Both the position numbers and the translations under genes were made by a program. A stretch of DNA of 64,000 bases from Piezodorus guildinii (lineage: Eukaryota; Arthropoda; Insecta; Hemiptera; Pentatomidae): assembly GCA_023052935.1 (NCBI GenBank), contig CM041295.1, positions 19,902,880 to 19,966,879 on the forward strand. Direction: 5' to 3'. Positions 32,391 to 42,262 of this stretch are shown here, one piece after another (position 1 is the stretch's first letter; each line of letters begins with the position of its first letter). The notes under the pieces are model-generated. The model was not told the origin of the DNA. It saw only the letters and a list, made by a program, of their open reading frames with translations, and ran no database searches.

Positions 32391-32660
32391 CTTATACATC
32401 TATGTTAATGTTAAAAAACACATATATTGCATAAATAAATATTTCTGCACTTTTCTCCTTTGTTTGTTTATCAAATTCGCTCAACTCGCGAATTCAGCCG
32501 TTATTTTTCACTCCAATTACAAGATGCTATACCTATTTTTTTTTAATCTACAAAATTAGAGGTACTTTTGAGAAAGAAAATTTTATAATGTCGGTATTTA
32601 ATCCCTGTCCTATTATTTCAATTAGAATGAAACCTATGTAATATTGAAGCCCATTAAGTT
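32391..32660 (+). mobile_element. HL1 fragment (middle part)
   Basis: Resumes at an earlier position of HL1 than where the previous segment stopped (ACATCTATGTTAATGTTAAA, ACTTTTCTCCTTTG, GTCGGTATTTAATCCCTGTC, GAAACCTATGTAATATTGAA), so it is a separate copy. Confidence 0.6.
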
Positions 32661-32750
32661 GTAGTATGTATGATGTCTTTCAGCACTACTATTGATGTCC
32701 AAATTGGGACAGATTGTAATTTTACTCAATAAAAATTGTTGTTGAAAAAA
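32661..32750 (+). mobile_element. LINE 3' UTR fragment with A-rich tail
   Basis: GTAGTATGTATGATGTCTTT...TTGATGTCCAAATTGGGACA...CTCAATAAAAATTGTTG, then A-rich. Near-identical to 19770-19860. Confidence 0.65.
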
Positions 32751-33250
32751 AAAAAATAAAATAATAATAAATATTGCAATTCAGTACAATGTATATTTCA
32801 TTACTAATTAAAACTTATGTTTCCTTGTTTACTTGGGAGAGAGTTTTATAAATAGTACAAGATAAGCTGTAAACAACACTGAAAAAGTTTATCTAACATT
32901 TTGGGAAGCAGTGAGATCTTCCCTTTCACATAGTGACACGTCAGCTAACTAAATATTAGAACATGTGAATCCTCAAGACGTGAAATCAATATTCTTTGTT
33001 ACCAACTTTAGGGGTATTTCGTTCGGGCCGAGGCGTAAGATTGAAGAAACTAAACGTTTCTACATGTTTTTATTGTTATAAATTACGTATTTAATAAAAA
33101 TAATGTTATGTTACTCATGTGGTAGAAGGGGATGGGTTCAAGAGCGATCAATTATAAATTATATTAATTAATTATATATTATAAATTATTTTTAATGTTC
33201 CCAACAAATTATATTAATTGTTTTATAGTGCATTATAATTATAGAAGTTA
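32751..33250. other. no feature recognised
   Basis: AT-rich, no coding signal. Confidence 0.35.
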
Positions 33251-33284
33251 GAATTATTAATGAACCAGAAAAAGCGTCCTTATA

Positions 33285-34175
33285 TTGGGTTGATGCAAAA
33301 TTAATGCAGGTTTTTAGTAGGTATTTTAAATACGCCATATCTTTACTTTAACCATATATATTTAATCAAAATAATTTCCATCTGAATCAATGCACTTTTG
33401 CCAACGTTCAACAAGCTTTCTTATTCTACCAGAAAAAAAATCCGAATCCCTGGACTCAATGAAATCACGAAAAGAATTTTCAATGTCGTCCTGGTTTTGA
33501 AAATTTTTCTCCCTCAAAAAGTTGTCCAGATGCCTGAAAAAGTGGAAGGCTGTAGGAGAGAGGTCAGGTGAATAAGGCGGATGTTGGAGAACTTCGTAGC
33601 CCAACTCGTGCAGTCGTCGAAGCGTTGGTTGTGCAACGTGTGGTCTGGCGTTATCGTGGAGCAGGATCGGCCCTTTCCGATTCATCAATGCTGGGCAAAG
33701 ACGTTGCAATTTTTGAGTTCCGAGTTCCGCCGCCATTTCTCGTGTGGTTTTGGTTGGGTCTTCTTCCACTTTTGACCTCAGCTGGTCGTTGTCCAGAGCA
33801 AGATGACGGCCCCGACCTTCCAAAATCGAAATCTCCTCTGCGAAACTTCTGGAACCAACGCTGCACCGTGCACTCATTAATAGCCCCCTGACCCCACACT
33901 TCATTAATATTACGAGCCGTTTGCGCAGCGCTGCGCCCTAATTTAAATTCGTAAAAATAAATTTGACGAAAATCGCACTTTGACATTTTCGATTCAAGAC
34001 ATTTGAACACACTGAACAAAACGATTTTACTAAACAAATTCATGGTGAAAGAGAGGGTATTAGATAAGGTTTGTTTTGGTATAATAATGATCAATGTTAG
34101 GATTAGCTTTGTTTACACAATTGGAATTAAGATATTGCAATAGAGGAAACCTGCATTAATTTTGCATCAACCCAA
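33285..34175 (-). mobile_element. mariner, internally deleted, complete ends (family M2)
   Basis: Terminal repeats TTGGGTTGATGCAAAATTAA and its complement at the right (TTAATTTTGCATCAACCCAA) with TA on both sides. 891 bases against roughly 1.3 kb for autonomous mariners. Inserted at a TA in HL1. Confidence 0.85.
33362..34027 (-). pseudogene. mariner transposase, frameshift and internal deletion (family M2)
   Basis: N-terminus: DFRQIYFYEFKLGRSAAQTA, VWGQGAINECTVQRWFQKFR. A frameshift near 33820 follows, then LALDNDQLRSKVEEDPTKTT and EMAAELGT, an in-frame deletion of about 130 codons, then QKLQRLCPALMNRKGPILLH, DNARPHVAQPTLRRLHELGY, HPPYSPDLSPTAFHFFRHLD and a complete C-terminus ending at 33362. 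The DNARPHV region carries the second catalytic aspartate and SPDLSPTAF the third-residue region. The first aspartate is deleted, so it is inactive. Confidence 0.8.
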
Positions 34176-34684
34176 TACCATGCATTTTGCACCTTTTTAT
34201 GATTTCCTCAAAAATGGTTCTCACGATTTTAATTAAACGCAGTATATAGATGTAAAATTAAATAGTCTTTAATACCATGTGGGTTCCATTCTGATTGAAA
34301 TAGTCTAACAGTGCTTAACAGCCAATATTTGAAATTTTCTTCCATCTAAAGTATCATTAATTTTGTAGAACCAAAAAAAGTAACCTTAATCTTCTTGTTC
34401 GCATTGATAAAAAAAGGTAAATATATAAGTTGAATGAATTCGATATCCAACTAGAGAAGAAAAATGTAAAAATATGTTTTTAAGTGATTTTTGTGTTTTT
34501 TTAACTTAAGAACAGAAATGTAGATGCCTAATACACTTGGGACAATATCATCTTATGCACTAAATTGTAAAATTTAATGTAGAGTGATGAAAAGCCGATA
34601 CAATTAATTGATTGTTGTAGATATCAATATAATGGATTATCTAATAAAACGCGTGTTTCTATCGAAAATCAATGTTATTTACTG

Positions 34685-35040
34685 TGTGGTAGTACCACCA
34701 CATAAATAACATTAATAATGGATTATATCTTTATTAAAACACACACCACATGTAACATTGTTTTAAACACAAAAGGTATTTTGTAACCTCTTGCATCTTA
34801 ATGGTGTTACGAAAATAAATAGTTGTCACTTACTTGAAGAATTCGTTGATGTAAATGAATTTGATATTCAGGGTCACCAATATGTGGTGGTACCACCACA
34901 TAAATAACATTAATAATGGATTATATCTTTATTAAAACACACACCACATGTAACATTGTTTTAAACACAAAAGGTATTTTTTGTAACACAAAACACGGGA
35001 AGGTTTTGTCTCCTTGGCAACCACATGTGTCGACGCCACA
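34685..35040 (-). mobile_element. miniature LTR element (TRIM-like), 356 bp
   Basis: Bounded by TGTGGTAG...GCCACA and a perfect 4-base duplication ACTG (34681-34684, 35041-35044). Two direct repeats are present: 34883-35040 (158 bases, full LTR on the minus strand, TG...CA) and 34685-34785 (the 3' LTR without its first ~57 bases). Between them are about 97 bases beginning, on the minus strand, TATTGGTGACCC, a primer-binding-site-like sequence directly after the LTR. An AATAAAG signal lies in each LTR. No coding sequence. Confidence 0.7.
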
Positions 35041-35151
35041 ACTGTTTAAGTTTTTTTTGTTTTGATTTCTAAATGTATATGATAATTCTTGAATTGATAT
35101 TAAATAACGGAGTTAAGTGAAAATAGTGTGCTGAACGCTCCATATGTTTAA

Positions 35152-35420
35152 TTTTTCTTACATATGTATAAAATATATAGTATTGAGATAGTTAAGATTT
35201 TCGAATTCGAGAATTTATCAGAAACACACTTTTTAGGGTCCCAGAATCAAATCCCGCAAAAAATTCTGTGCGTGCGTATGTGGTAAGTCTGGCTCAAAAA
35301 AACTAAAATTTATGTATATCTAAGACAATTATATGGCTGGGATAATAGAACAACTTTGATTCCAACAAATTGACTTGCCGGAAGTGCCACTTTATACCTC
35401 GCATTTAGCACTTTTTTATT
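35152..35420 (-). mobile_element. HL1 fragment (3' part)
   Basis: Decayed terminal hairpin (ATATAAAATATATAG), TTTTTAGGGTCCCAGAATCA, GTGTATGTGGTAAG-type motif, GCCACTTTATACCTCGCATT. Follows the previous HL1 copy tail to head. Confidence 0.6.
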
Positions 35421-35569
35421 TTTATTTATTTATTTTTTATATTGAGTCGACATTTTGCTAGTTAGGACAATGTTATCAAACTGTCTGACTAAATAAGTCT
35501 CACAAAATGGTGTAGTATGTGTATATGTGGTAAATCTTTCTCATAAAAGTTAATACATCATAATATAAA

Positions 35570-35600
<31 letters not shown>

Positions 35601-35700
35601 TATATTATATATAATGTAATAATATATACCTTGTATATAATGTAATAATATATACCTTGTATATAATGTAATAATATATACCTTGTATATAATATTAATT
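35570..35700. repeat. AT microsatellite plus 26-bp tandem repeat
   Basis: TA repeats to 35600, then about three copies of a 26-base unit (AATAATATATACCTTGTATA + TAATGT) between 35609 and 35695. Confidence 0.85.
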
Positions 35701-36036
35701 GTAATAATATACATAATTAAGAAAATACCTTGGATATTAAAGCCACTTTTTCTCTAAAATCAACTTTTATTGAAGAATTTTAAAATTAATTACCTAATAA
35801 CTAAATATTTTTATATAAAGAGTCGGGGAGGAAGAACATAATAAGTCACTATTTGATTTATTTCTTCAGGAGGATTTTTAAAATTTTAACTTTTTCCATC
35901 ATGTACATTGAGTGATTTTTCCATTTCTGCGAAAGTTATTAGTTTGTTTAATATATTTTAAAAACACTGAAATAACTGCTACTCGTGGTCGTGTTATTTT
36001 ACGCACCTTTTTTATTTTATTAAGAAGCTGGGATCA
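35701..36036. other. no feature recognised
   Basis: AT-rich. May include decayed piggyBac sequence upstream of the recognisable C-terminus. Confidence 0.3.
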
Positions 36037-36288
36037 TCTTTGTTAAAGGATCATATGACCAGACGGTCAGAAAATCCCAGACTTCCCCGGGAGCTTCGGT
36101 TAAAGGTCAATCATTATTAGGGAAAAAGACCAGATGAATCTAAGACAAGTCAGGAGGCCCTTCCGAAGAAAATGAGATGTTATTTTTGTATGAGAAATAA
36201 GGATAAGAAGTCATCTATAGTTTGTATTAAATGTGAACAAAATAATTGTGGACAATGTTCGGTTTCCTATTGCAAAAACTGTGCCTGA
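36037..36288 (+). pseudogene. piggyBac-like transposase C-terminus
   Basis: Reads SLLKDHMTRRSENPRLPREL, LRLKVNHY, a TAG, GKRPDESKTSQEALPKK, then a cysteine-rich tail: RCYFCMRNKDKKSS, VCIKCEQNNCGQCS, YCKNC, TGA. Spaced C-x2-C pairs after a basic linker are the signature of the piggyBac C-terminal Cys-rich domain, which binds the element ends. The DDD catalytic domain upstream is gone. Assignment is from architecture, moderate confidence. Confidence 0.6.
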
Positions 36289-36664
36289 TTTTAGCTATGC
36301 ATTCTTTCTTTACATTATAAAAGTATTATTTTTTTAATCATTTTCCGTTTTTTAAATGTAATAAACTTTAAGATAAGGACTTTTTTACATATTATTTTAC
36401 AAACGTTTTTATTGTTTAGAATATAACATTAAAAAAAGAGACAAAAGTTATTAATAAAATGTATTTATTAACATCAGGCATTTATTAAATTTTATAAGCA
36501 TTCTTTCTTATGGTAACTATTAAAAACAAGTTTGAATTATCGTATTTTATAAGAATAAACAATACTAGATGTTTTAGGATTAAAAAAAAAAAAAATGAGG
36601 TCTGTAGCCTGACCCCAACTCACCAATTTTTACTGTAAATTTCACCTAACCAGTTAAAGGTTAA
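36289..36664 (+). mobile_element. piggyBac-like 3' region ending at TTAA
   Basis: AT-rich 3' flank of the transposase remnant, finishing ACCTAACCAGTTAAAGG followed by TTAA at 36661-36664, the expected target of this superfamily. The left end of the element is not present. Confidence 0.4.
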
Positions 36665-36704
36665 GGTAACAATTAAAATTTATAATTTATTTATATTTAT
36701 TAAT

Positions 36705-37385
36705 TTATTTATCAACGAGGTAATAGATGGACTGGCTAAATCTGCCACCACAGCTGGGCAACAGGTTGACTTTAGGATACCCTTCAAAGATTTTTACAAA
36801 TCCATTAAATTAACTACATTCGAAATTTGGCAACAGTTATATCAGGAAAACCCCACTGGACAATTTTACAAAACCATATTTCCTAAAATTATTCGAAAAC
36901 CTTCGTTCGCGGAAACAAATTTTAGTACAAACGTGGTGAAAACATATATTAGATTAAGGACAAATCACGGGATCTGCAACAATTACCTTCATAAAATTGG
37001 CGTATCAGAATCTCCGCAATGTGACAAATGTGGTGTTAGGGAGACCCTAGAACACGTATTATTGGTGTGCCCGGCATACAAAACTCAAAGAGATGATTTT
37101 TTAAATAAATAATAATCAGAATATTAGTTATGAAAATTTACGAAAAATAAGAAAGTTTTCAGTATAAATAAACCTTTACAATCGATTAACAAAAGAATTT
37201 GATGATTGTAATAGTTCGGTAATTGGTAGTTGTAATTTGGTAAATTGGTAATTGTAATTTGGTAAAATGGTAATTGTAATAGTTTTCACTAATAAGACAT
37301 AATATATAAAATGGCTGTATGGTGTATGCCAATGCCATCCATTCATGAAAAAAATAAATAAATAAAAAAATAAAATAAAATAAAA
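36705..37385 (+). mobile_element. I-type LINE tail
   Basis: Coding end (36714-37112), short 3' UTR ending TGCCAATGCCATCCATTCAT, then AAATAAATAAATAAA and related A-rich repeats to 37385. 5'-truncated. A TA microsatellite follows at 37386-37425. Confidence 0.7.
36714..37112 (+). pseudogene. LINE RNase H end and CCHC knuckle
   Basis: An open frame without an ATG start because of 5' truncation. It begins NEVIDGLAKSATTAG, the last conserved RNase H block (N-E-x-x-D-x-L-A-K), continues with FEIWQQLYQEN, TYIRLRTNHGICNNYLHKIG, and CDKCGVRETLEHVLLVC (C-x2-C-x7-H-x4-C), ending YKTQRDDFLNK. RNase H before a knuckle is characteristic of I-group LINEs. No internal stop in 132 codons, so the insertion may be fairly young. 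Confidence 0.75.
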
Positions 37386-37425
37386 TATATATATATATAT
37401 ATATTATATAATATATATATATAAC

Positions 37426-37964
37426 ATAAAAATGTACTCTTATAAAATTTGTAAGTAATCAATTAAATAATAATGAAATTTAAATTAAAATGTATTATGA
37501 AAGGGGATTTAAAATTATAATAAAAAAAAACATTAGTATGCAATAACAGGGACGACATATAAAGCCTTGTAGTAGAAAAATAATGGTTTTATGTAACAAA
37601 AGGCATACGTGTTAGAGTTTAGTTGAAAAGATAAAGGCGTAGAAGTTTGCCCCGTTATTAAATCTCGGTAATTGTTCTTGTAAACTTGGGCGGTGAAGGT
37701 GGAGCGAGCTCCTAATCTCATGATCCACGGATCAACTAATCAAGGAATCGGGCATCTAATACCTGTTATTTTCAACAACATCATTTAGGGCTAACTTGGA
37801 AGCCTTCTGCAACTCCATCCTTCGGGCAAACTATAATCTGAGCATGGAAATCCTATTTCCCAGTGTCATTTAGAATTGAGAGCTTCATTTCCAAAAGTTA
37901 CAACATCCACTTAAAGAAATTTTACATTGAAGGTAAAAATATGCCATTTTTTGATAATGAGTTA
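37426..37964. other. no gene; RX left-end trace
   Basis: 37885-37950 (GCTTCATTTCCAAAAGTTAC...AAATTTTACATTGAAGG) resembles the RX left end. The remainder is unassigned. Confidence 0.35.
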
Positions 37965-38720
37965 TAAAGTATGGATAACAGTTATAAAAATAATTAATAA
38001 GATTGATATTGATTAGGATCTCTTTTCATCGCCTATTTCTTTCTCCCTCTTTCCATACTCATCTTTTTCCGTTACATATCCTGACATATAATTGTTAGTT
38101 TAATATTACATTATTTTAAAATTATTTTTTTATTCATACTGTTTCTCTTTTTTAATGACTATGTTCTTTTTATATATTACCTATACTCTTAACTATGTTT
38201 TTAATATAGTACCGTCATAAATCACTTCAAAATTGTTCATATCTAAAATTTTAATAGTTCATATATTTTTCCTTTGTCATTTTTTCATTTGCTTAGTCTC
38301 TCTTTATATATTCTTATTACAATATTATCATCTCAATTCTGTTTGCTTCCATACTGTACAACTATCATCTTATTAATTAGTTTTATAACCGTCATCCATA
38401 CTTTACAACTATCATCTTAATTTTGTTTATTTCCATACTTTATAACCGTCATCTTATTATCATTTTACATTTAATTTTATTCATGTTCCCATATTATATT
38501 ACTGTCATATTATTATTTATATACCTAACGCATTACTAAGTCTATAATTACATTGTTTGTTATCTTGTTTCTTTTAGCCCTGATGAAGGCCCACAATGTA
38601 GGCCGAAACGTCGGCACATTATTAAAATAGCAATTGTTTTAAATGTGTGTTTCTATTTTACGACCGCACCCCCAACCATCTTCCTCATATAATTTCTCAA
38701 CAGTCAACAAAAAGTCCATC
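37965..38720 (+). mobile_element. Penelope-like repeat, copy 2
   Basis: Inverted relative of 19035-19735, containing tandem-like ATACTTTATAACCGTCATCT units at 38380-38460 and the best-preserved hammerhead-like motif of this subfamily. No coding capacity. Confidence 0.5.
38574..38618 (+). ncRNA. hammerhead ribozyme-like motif
   Basis: Order: TTAGCC, CTGATGA (38580-38586), A, GGCC-CACAATGTA-GGCC, GAAA (38605-38608), CGTC, GGCAC. GCC/GGC gives a 3-bp stem I, GGCC/GGCC stem II, and ACGT a minimal palindromic stem III before C at the expected cleavage position. All CUGAUGA and GAAA core bases are present. One extra A before stem II departs from the canonical motif. Confidence 0.5.
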
Positions 38721-39257
38721 ATTGTTTTAATTATTATTATTTATTTTTTCTCACTTCAAATTGCTATCCACTTTTATCTGCTGACGAATAATGACTTACA
38801 CGTTGTGTCAGGTTATTTTATCTGCCTAACGGAGTGTATTCAAATCGTGTTTGTTCGCAGGGTGGTACTTTCAGCCTGCGAATCTTTTTAAGTCCAATAA
38901 TCTTGGGTCTATCTGAATATTCTCGTATGATTTCAGATTTATCTTACACAAGGAATTAATTTGACCCATAAGCAAAACTGATGGAGTATATTAAAGTAGC
39001 CTAAGGGAATATACACCAGAGCTAGGATTGGGATTGGCCGGCAGGTCTTGTCGCCTCACAATGATTCCTCCAATCAGAACTTTCCTAACTCAATCTTCTA
39101 CCGCTCTGCAACAATTGCTACCCGTCTCAAAAAGGATTGACGGCATTCCTAAATAGCAAGCTATAAATTAACCTTCCCATCACCTCATCGCAAAAAGGGG
39201 AGCGATTAAAATCATTGATTACAATCTAAAAAAATATCAGGAAATAAAATTTTTAAA
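38721..39257. other. no feature recognised
   Basis: No repeat match noticed. Possibly unique sequence. Confidence 0.35.
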
Positions 39258-39522
39258 AAAATCTGGTGTGGGTAACACACGAATTTCACTTATCTCAACC
39301 GTTAAAATCAATTTAAAAACTATTAAATATACTTCAATTTGAAAAATATTTTAAGTTGATTTTAATATAAATATAATAACTATATTAAATTGTTTATCAG
39401 TGATAAGTTTATTCTCTATTCGTCACTTTACATAACCTTTCACAAATCTGTGTATAAGATAATGTTTTTTCTAAAATATTTCTCTTTCCAACGATATATA
39501 ATACGTCTATATTACTGTTCTT
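39258..39522 (+). mobile_element. HL1 5' part, left of the two J-LINE insertions
   Basis: Starts TCTGGTGTGGGTAACACACG and runs to ATATTACTGTTCTT. It continues at 40060-40085 and 40900-41045. Confidence 0.7.
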
Positions 39523-40050
39523 TTTTTATTTATTAATTTATTGAAATTTACAACTGTATTAGTAAATACATCATGTAAATTGGCTCATAATATAGATTAT
39601 ATACATGAAAAGACATGAAGAGAATATGCCCGTTGGCAACACTCCACTAGGTAATCTACACTAGAAGGTCTCGAGGCCATCTTCTTTTCAGACGCCTCGG
39701 AGGATTGTCCGGAATGGAAGAGGAAGCAAGGATTGAAACTAGTGGGTTAATGTGGGAATGGAGTTTGTCCATGAAAGAGCCCCAAAGCTCAACTCCGTAC
39801 GTCCAGATAGGCCTTATGATGGTAATATAGATGAGCCTATTGTAGTTGAGAGGAAGGTTAGAGCGTCTGTCCAGTAAGTGTTGAAGCAAGCGAAAGCGTT
39901 GGGCAGTTTCTCGTCGTTTCAGTCTTGTGAGCGGATTCCAAATTAGTCGTTTGTCAAGTAGGAGTCCTAGATAGCGAATCTGTTCAACCGGGACTAGAAG
40001 AATATTATTAAAGGACACTGTAGGGCAGGATGTCGTAGGTTTATGACGAA
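39523..40050 (-). mobile_element. J-LINE insertion 1
   Basis: 3' end TTATTGAAATTTACAACTGT (reverse) and coding end. Flanked by ACTGTTCTT at 39514-39522 and 40051-40059, followed on the right by the next bases of HL1. Confidence 0.75.
39656..40018 (-). pseudogene. J-LINE RT C-terminus with in-frame deletion
   Basis: VPVEQIRYLGLLLDKRLIWN, KRRETAQRFRLLQHLLD, NRLIYITIIRPIWTYGVELW, then GSFMDKLHSHINPLVS and the terminal PPRRLKRRWPRDLLV. Compared with 40221-40754 the block from KPSNSSRIQ to RTRYQSF is deleted in frame after ELWGS. 5'-truncated at the RT thumb. Confidence 0.75.
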
Positions 40051-40084
40051 ACTGTTCTTATTATAACAAAAAAATTAAAAAAAA

Positions 40085-40904
40085 TTTTTATTTTATTTTA
40101 TTATATTTTATTGAAATTTACAACTGTATAGGAATACATCAAGTAAATGTGCTGATTAAAGATAGTGTACATGAAAAACCTGAAGAGAAACTGCCCATTG
40201 GCAGCACTCTAGTAATTAATCTAAACAAGAAGGTCTCGAGGCCATCTTCTTTTCAGACGCCTCGGAGGATTGTCGGGAATTGAAAAGGAAGCAAGGATTG
40301 AAACTAGTGGGTTAGAGTGGGATTGGAGTTTGTCATGGAAGGATTGATACCTGGTTCGGGCCAAATCAGCTACAAAAGGGAATATTAAGGTCTTTATGGA
40401 TAAGCTTATTCGTGACAAAATAAGGAGCGTTTAGGATTTTCGAAGGATTTTGGATTGTAAGGATTGGATACGGGAAGAATTTGATGGTTTAGTGGAGCCC
40501 CATAGCTCAACTCCGTAAGTCCAGATAGGTCTTATGATGGTCATGTAGATGAGTCTTTTGTAGTTAAGTGAAAGTTTAGAGCGTTTGTCTAGTAAGTGTT
40601 GAAGTAACCGAAAGCGGCGAGCAGTTTCTTGTCGTTTCAGTCTAGTGTGCGGATTCCATGTTAAACGTTTGTCAAGTAGAAGCCCTAGGTAGCGGATCTG
40701 TTCAACTGGAACGAGCGGAATGTTATTAAAGGATACTGTAGGGCAGGATGTCATAGGTTTACGACGTAGGGTGAAGGTAATTTGGTGGGATTTGTTGGAA
40801 TTTATTTTAATTCTCCAATTCTGACACCATACCTCAAGGTCTCTGATGTGGGATTGGAGATTTTGAGAGGCAACAGTGGGATCATTATTGACTGATAAAA
40901 TTAA
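40085..40904 (-). mobile_element. J-LINE insertion 2
   Basis: Longer copy of the same family in the same orientation, 35 bases from insertion 1, inserted in the A-rich part of HL1 that follows ACTGTTCTT. The A-rich flanks (AAAATTAAAAAAAA and AAATTAAATAAAAAAA) may be its target duplication. Confidence 0.7.
40221..40900 (-). pseudogene. J-LINE RT thumb and C-terminus, frameshifted
   Basis: Encodes a PTVSFNNIPLVPVEQ / YLGLLLDKRLTWNPHTRLKR block, LNYKRLIYMTIIRPIWTYGV, ELWGSTKPSNSSRIQSLQSK and ILRKS, then a frameshift, then PFVADLARTRYQSFHDKLQS and PPRRLKRRWPRDLLV. Upstream (40755-40900) homology to the end of the palm continues. The catalytic box is not included. Confidence 0.75.
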
Positions 40905-41045
40905 ATAAAAAAAAGAAATAAAAAAATAGTTGTGCTATTTTATCTTTTAGTTGGTCCAACTTGTGAATTTAGTCGTCCTTCATCAATGTCATTAAGATGA
41001 TAGGTTAATCTTTTGGAATGTACGAAATTAAAGGTACTCTATTTA
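40905..41045 (+). mobile_element. HL1 continuation, right of the J-LINE insertions
   Basis: TTTTATCTTTTAGTTGGTCC, CATCAATGTCATTAAGATGA, GTACGAAATTAAAGGTACTC continue HL1 from 39522. It ends abruptly at 41045. 41046-41274 is unassigned. Confidence 0.65.
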
Positions 41046-41274
41046 CGTATTCCCTTCCTGTATCTGATAAGATTGGACATACTGCAGAAATTGTTGTAAA
41101 TATTAAATTTTATTAGTATTACCGAGTGAATATATCTGTGTTTCTTCATGGTTGTTTATTTTACAATTTAAGATCAACAGTTCACATCTTGCCTGAATTA
41201 TCCATTTTATGTCACTTATTATTTTATCAATGGATAAATAATTACTTGTACCTAGATTTTGCGATAACTGTTTA

Positions 41275-41692
41275 TATATTTCTTAAAATTATTTATTAAT
41301 ATTTACAACACATCTAGACATGAAAATGACATGTAGAGAAGCTACTCATCGGCAGCCCTCTAAAAATATTCTAAACTAGAAGGTCTCGAAGCCATCTTCT
41401 TTTCAGACCCCTCGGAGAATTGTCAGGAATGGAAAAGGAAGCAAGGATTGAAACTTTTGGGTTAGAGTGGGAGTGGAGTTTGTCATGGAATGATTGATAC
41501 CAGGTCCGGGCCAAATCAGCAACATACCGAATATTAAGGTCATTATGGATGAGTGACAAAGTAAGGAGCGTTGAGGATTTTCCGAAGGATTTCGGATTGT
41601 AAGGACTGAAAACGGGAAGAATTTGATGGTTTAGTGGACCACCAAAGCTCAACTCCGTAAGTCCAGATAGGTTTTATGATGTTCATGTACAA
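41275..41692 (-). pseudogene. J-LINE C-terminus, part 1 (split by a SINE)
   Basis: LNIRYVADLARTWYQSFHDK, SPRGLKRRWLRDLLV and upstream ..GPLNHQILPVFSPYNPKSFG in shifted frames. The alignment to 40540 breaks at 41692 and resumes after the SINE at 41993. Confidence 0.7.
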
Positions 41693-41990
41693 CGGGGGCG
41701 GCGTGGATAGAGCGCTAGTCTACTGTGCTCCGGATCCTGGGTTCTAATCCTGGTTGTGACGGAATATTATTTATTCTGTTATTTCGGCCGGGGGCGATCC
41801 TGGGGTATGGACACCCTCCTGGGGCAGACCCAGCCTTAATAAAGTGGGTACCCGAAAATGGAGAAAAAACCTGGTCGAATCACCTCATTGCACGGCCGTT
41901 GGCCTTGAAACGGTACGAATCTCTATATGTACTGAACTAAAGGGTCTTCATGGGTTGTAGTGGCACAGTTTTTTTTTTTGTTTTTTTTTT
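41693..41990 (+). mobile_element. tRNA-derived SINE, family 2, copy 1
   Basis: Head GGCGTGGATAGAGCGCTAGT (box A region) and GGGTTCTAATCCTGG (box B, 41740-41752), body with TTATTTCGGCCGG, TAAAGTGGGTACCC, TTGGCCTTGAAACGGTACGA, tail of T-rich repeats. Sits inside a J-LINE. TGTACAA / TATACAA flanks may be its duplication. Confidence 0.75.
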
Positions 41991-42110
41991 ATATACAATA
42001 GATAAATCTTTTGAAGTTAAGTGGAAGGTTAGAGCGTCTGTCTAGTAAGTGTTGAAGTAACCGGAAGCGGCGAGAAATTCCATGACGTTTCAGTCTAGTG
42101 TGCGGATAAC
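41991..42110 (-). pseudogene. J-LINE C-terminus, part 2
   Basis: GATAAATCTTTTGAAGTTAA, GAGCGTCTGTCTAGTAAGTG and ACGTTTCAGTCTAGTGTGCG continue the interrupted J-LINE. Confidence 0.7.
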
Positions 42111-42262
42111 TGTTTATATAAATTGGATTAGATAGGCCTGTTTTTCTTTTCTATGATATTTTTATAATGGCATTGTGACACCTTATGTCTCAGTGGCATT
42201 TTTCATATTTCCAAGATTCTCAAGGTTAACCTCATGTTTAAAGTTATCTCTTATATGTAAAT

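Larger units (their letters stand above)
33251..35143 (-). mobile_element. HL1 repeat, minus strand, host of two insertions
   Basis: HL1 reads AAGCGTCCTTATA at 33272-33284, continues after the mariner with CCATGCATTTTGCACC at 34178, and after the LTR miniature ends with TAACGGAGTTAAGTGAAAAT...GAACGCTCC near 35143. The 3' hairpin end is missing on the left. Confidence 0.65.

Noticed and set aside
33568..33891. Plus-strand 107-codon frame
   Set aside because: Antisense to the mariner M2 transposase, which has clear motifs on the minus strand.
35609..35695. CRISPR-like array
   Set aside because: Direct 26-bp tandem repeat without unique spacers in a eukaryotic AT microsatellite.
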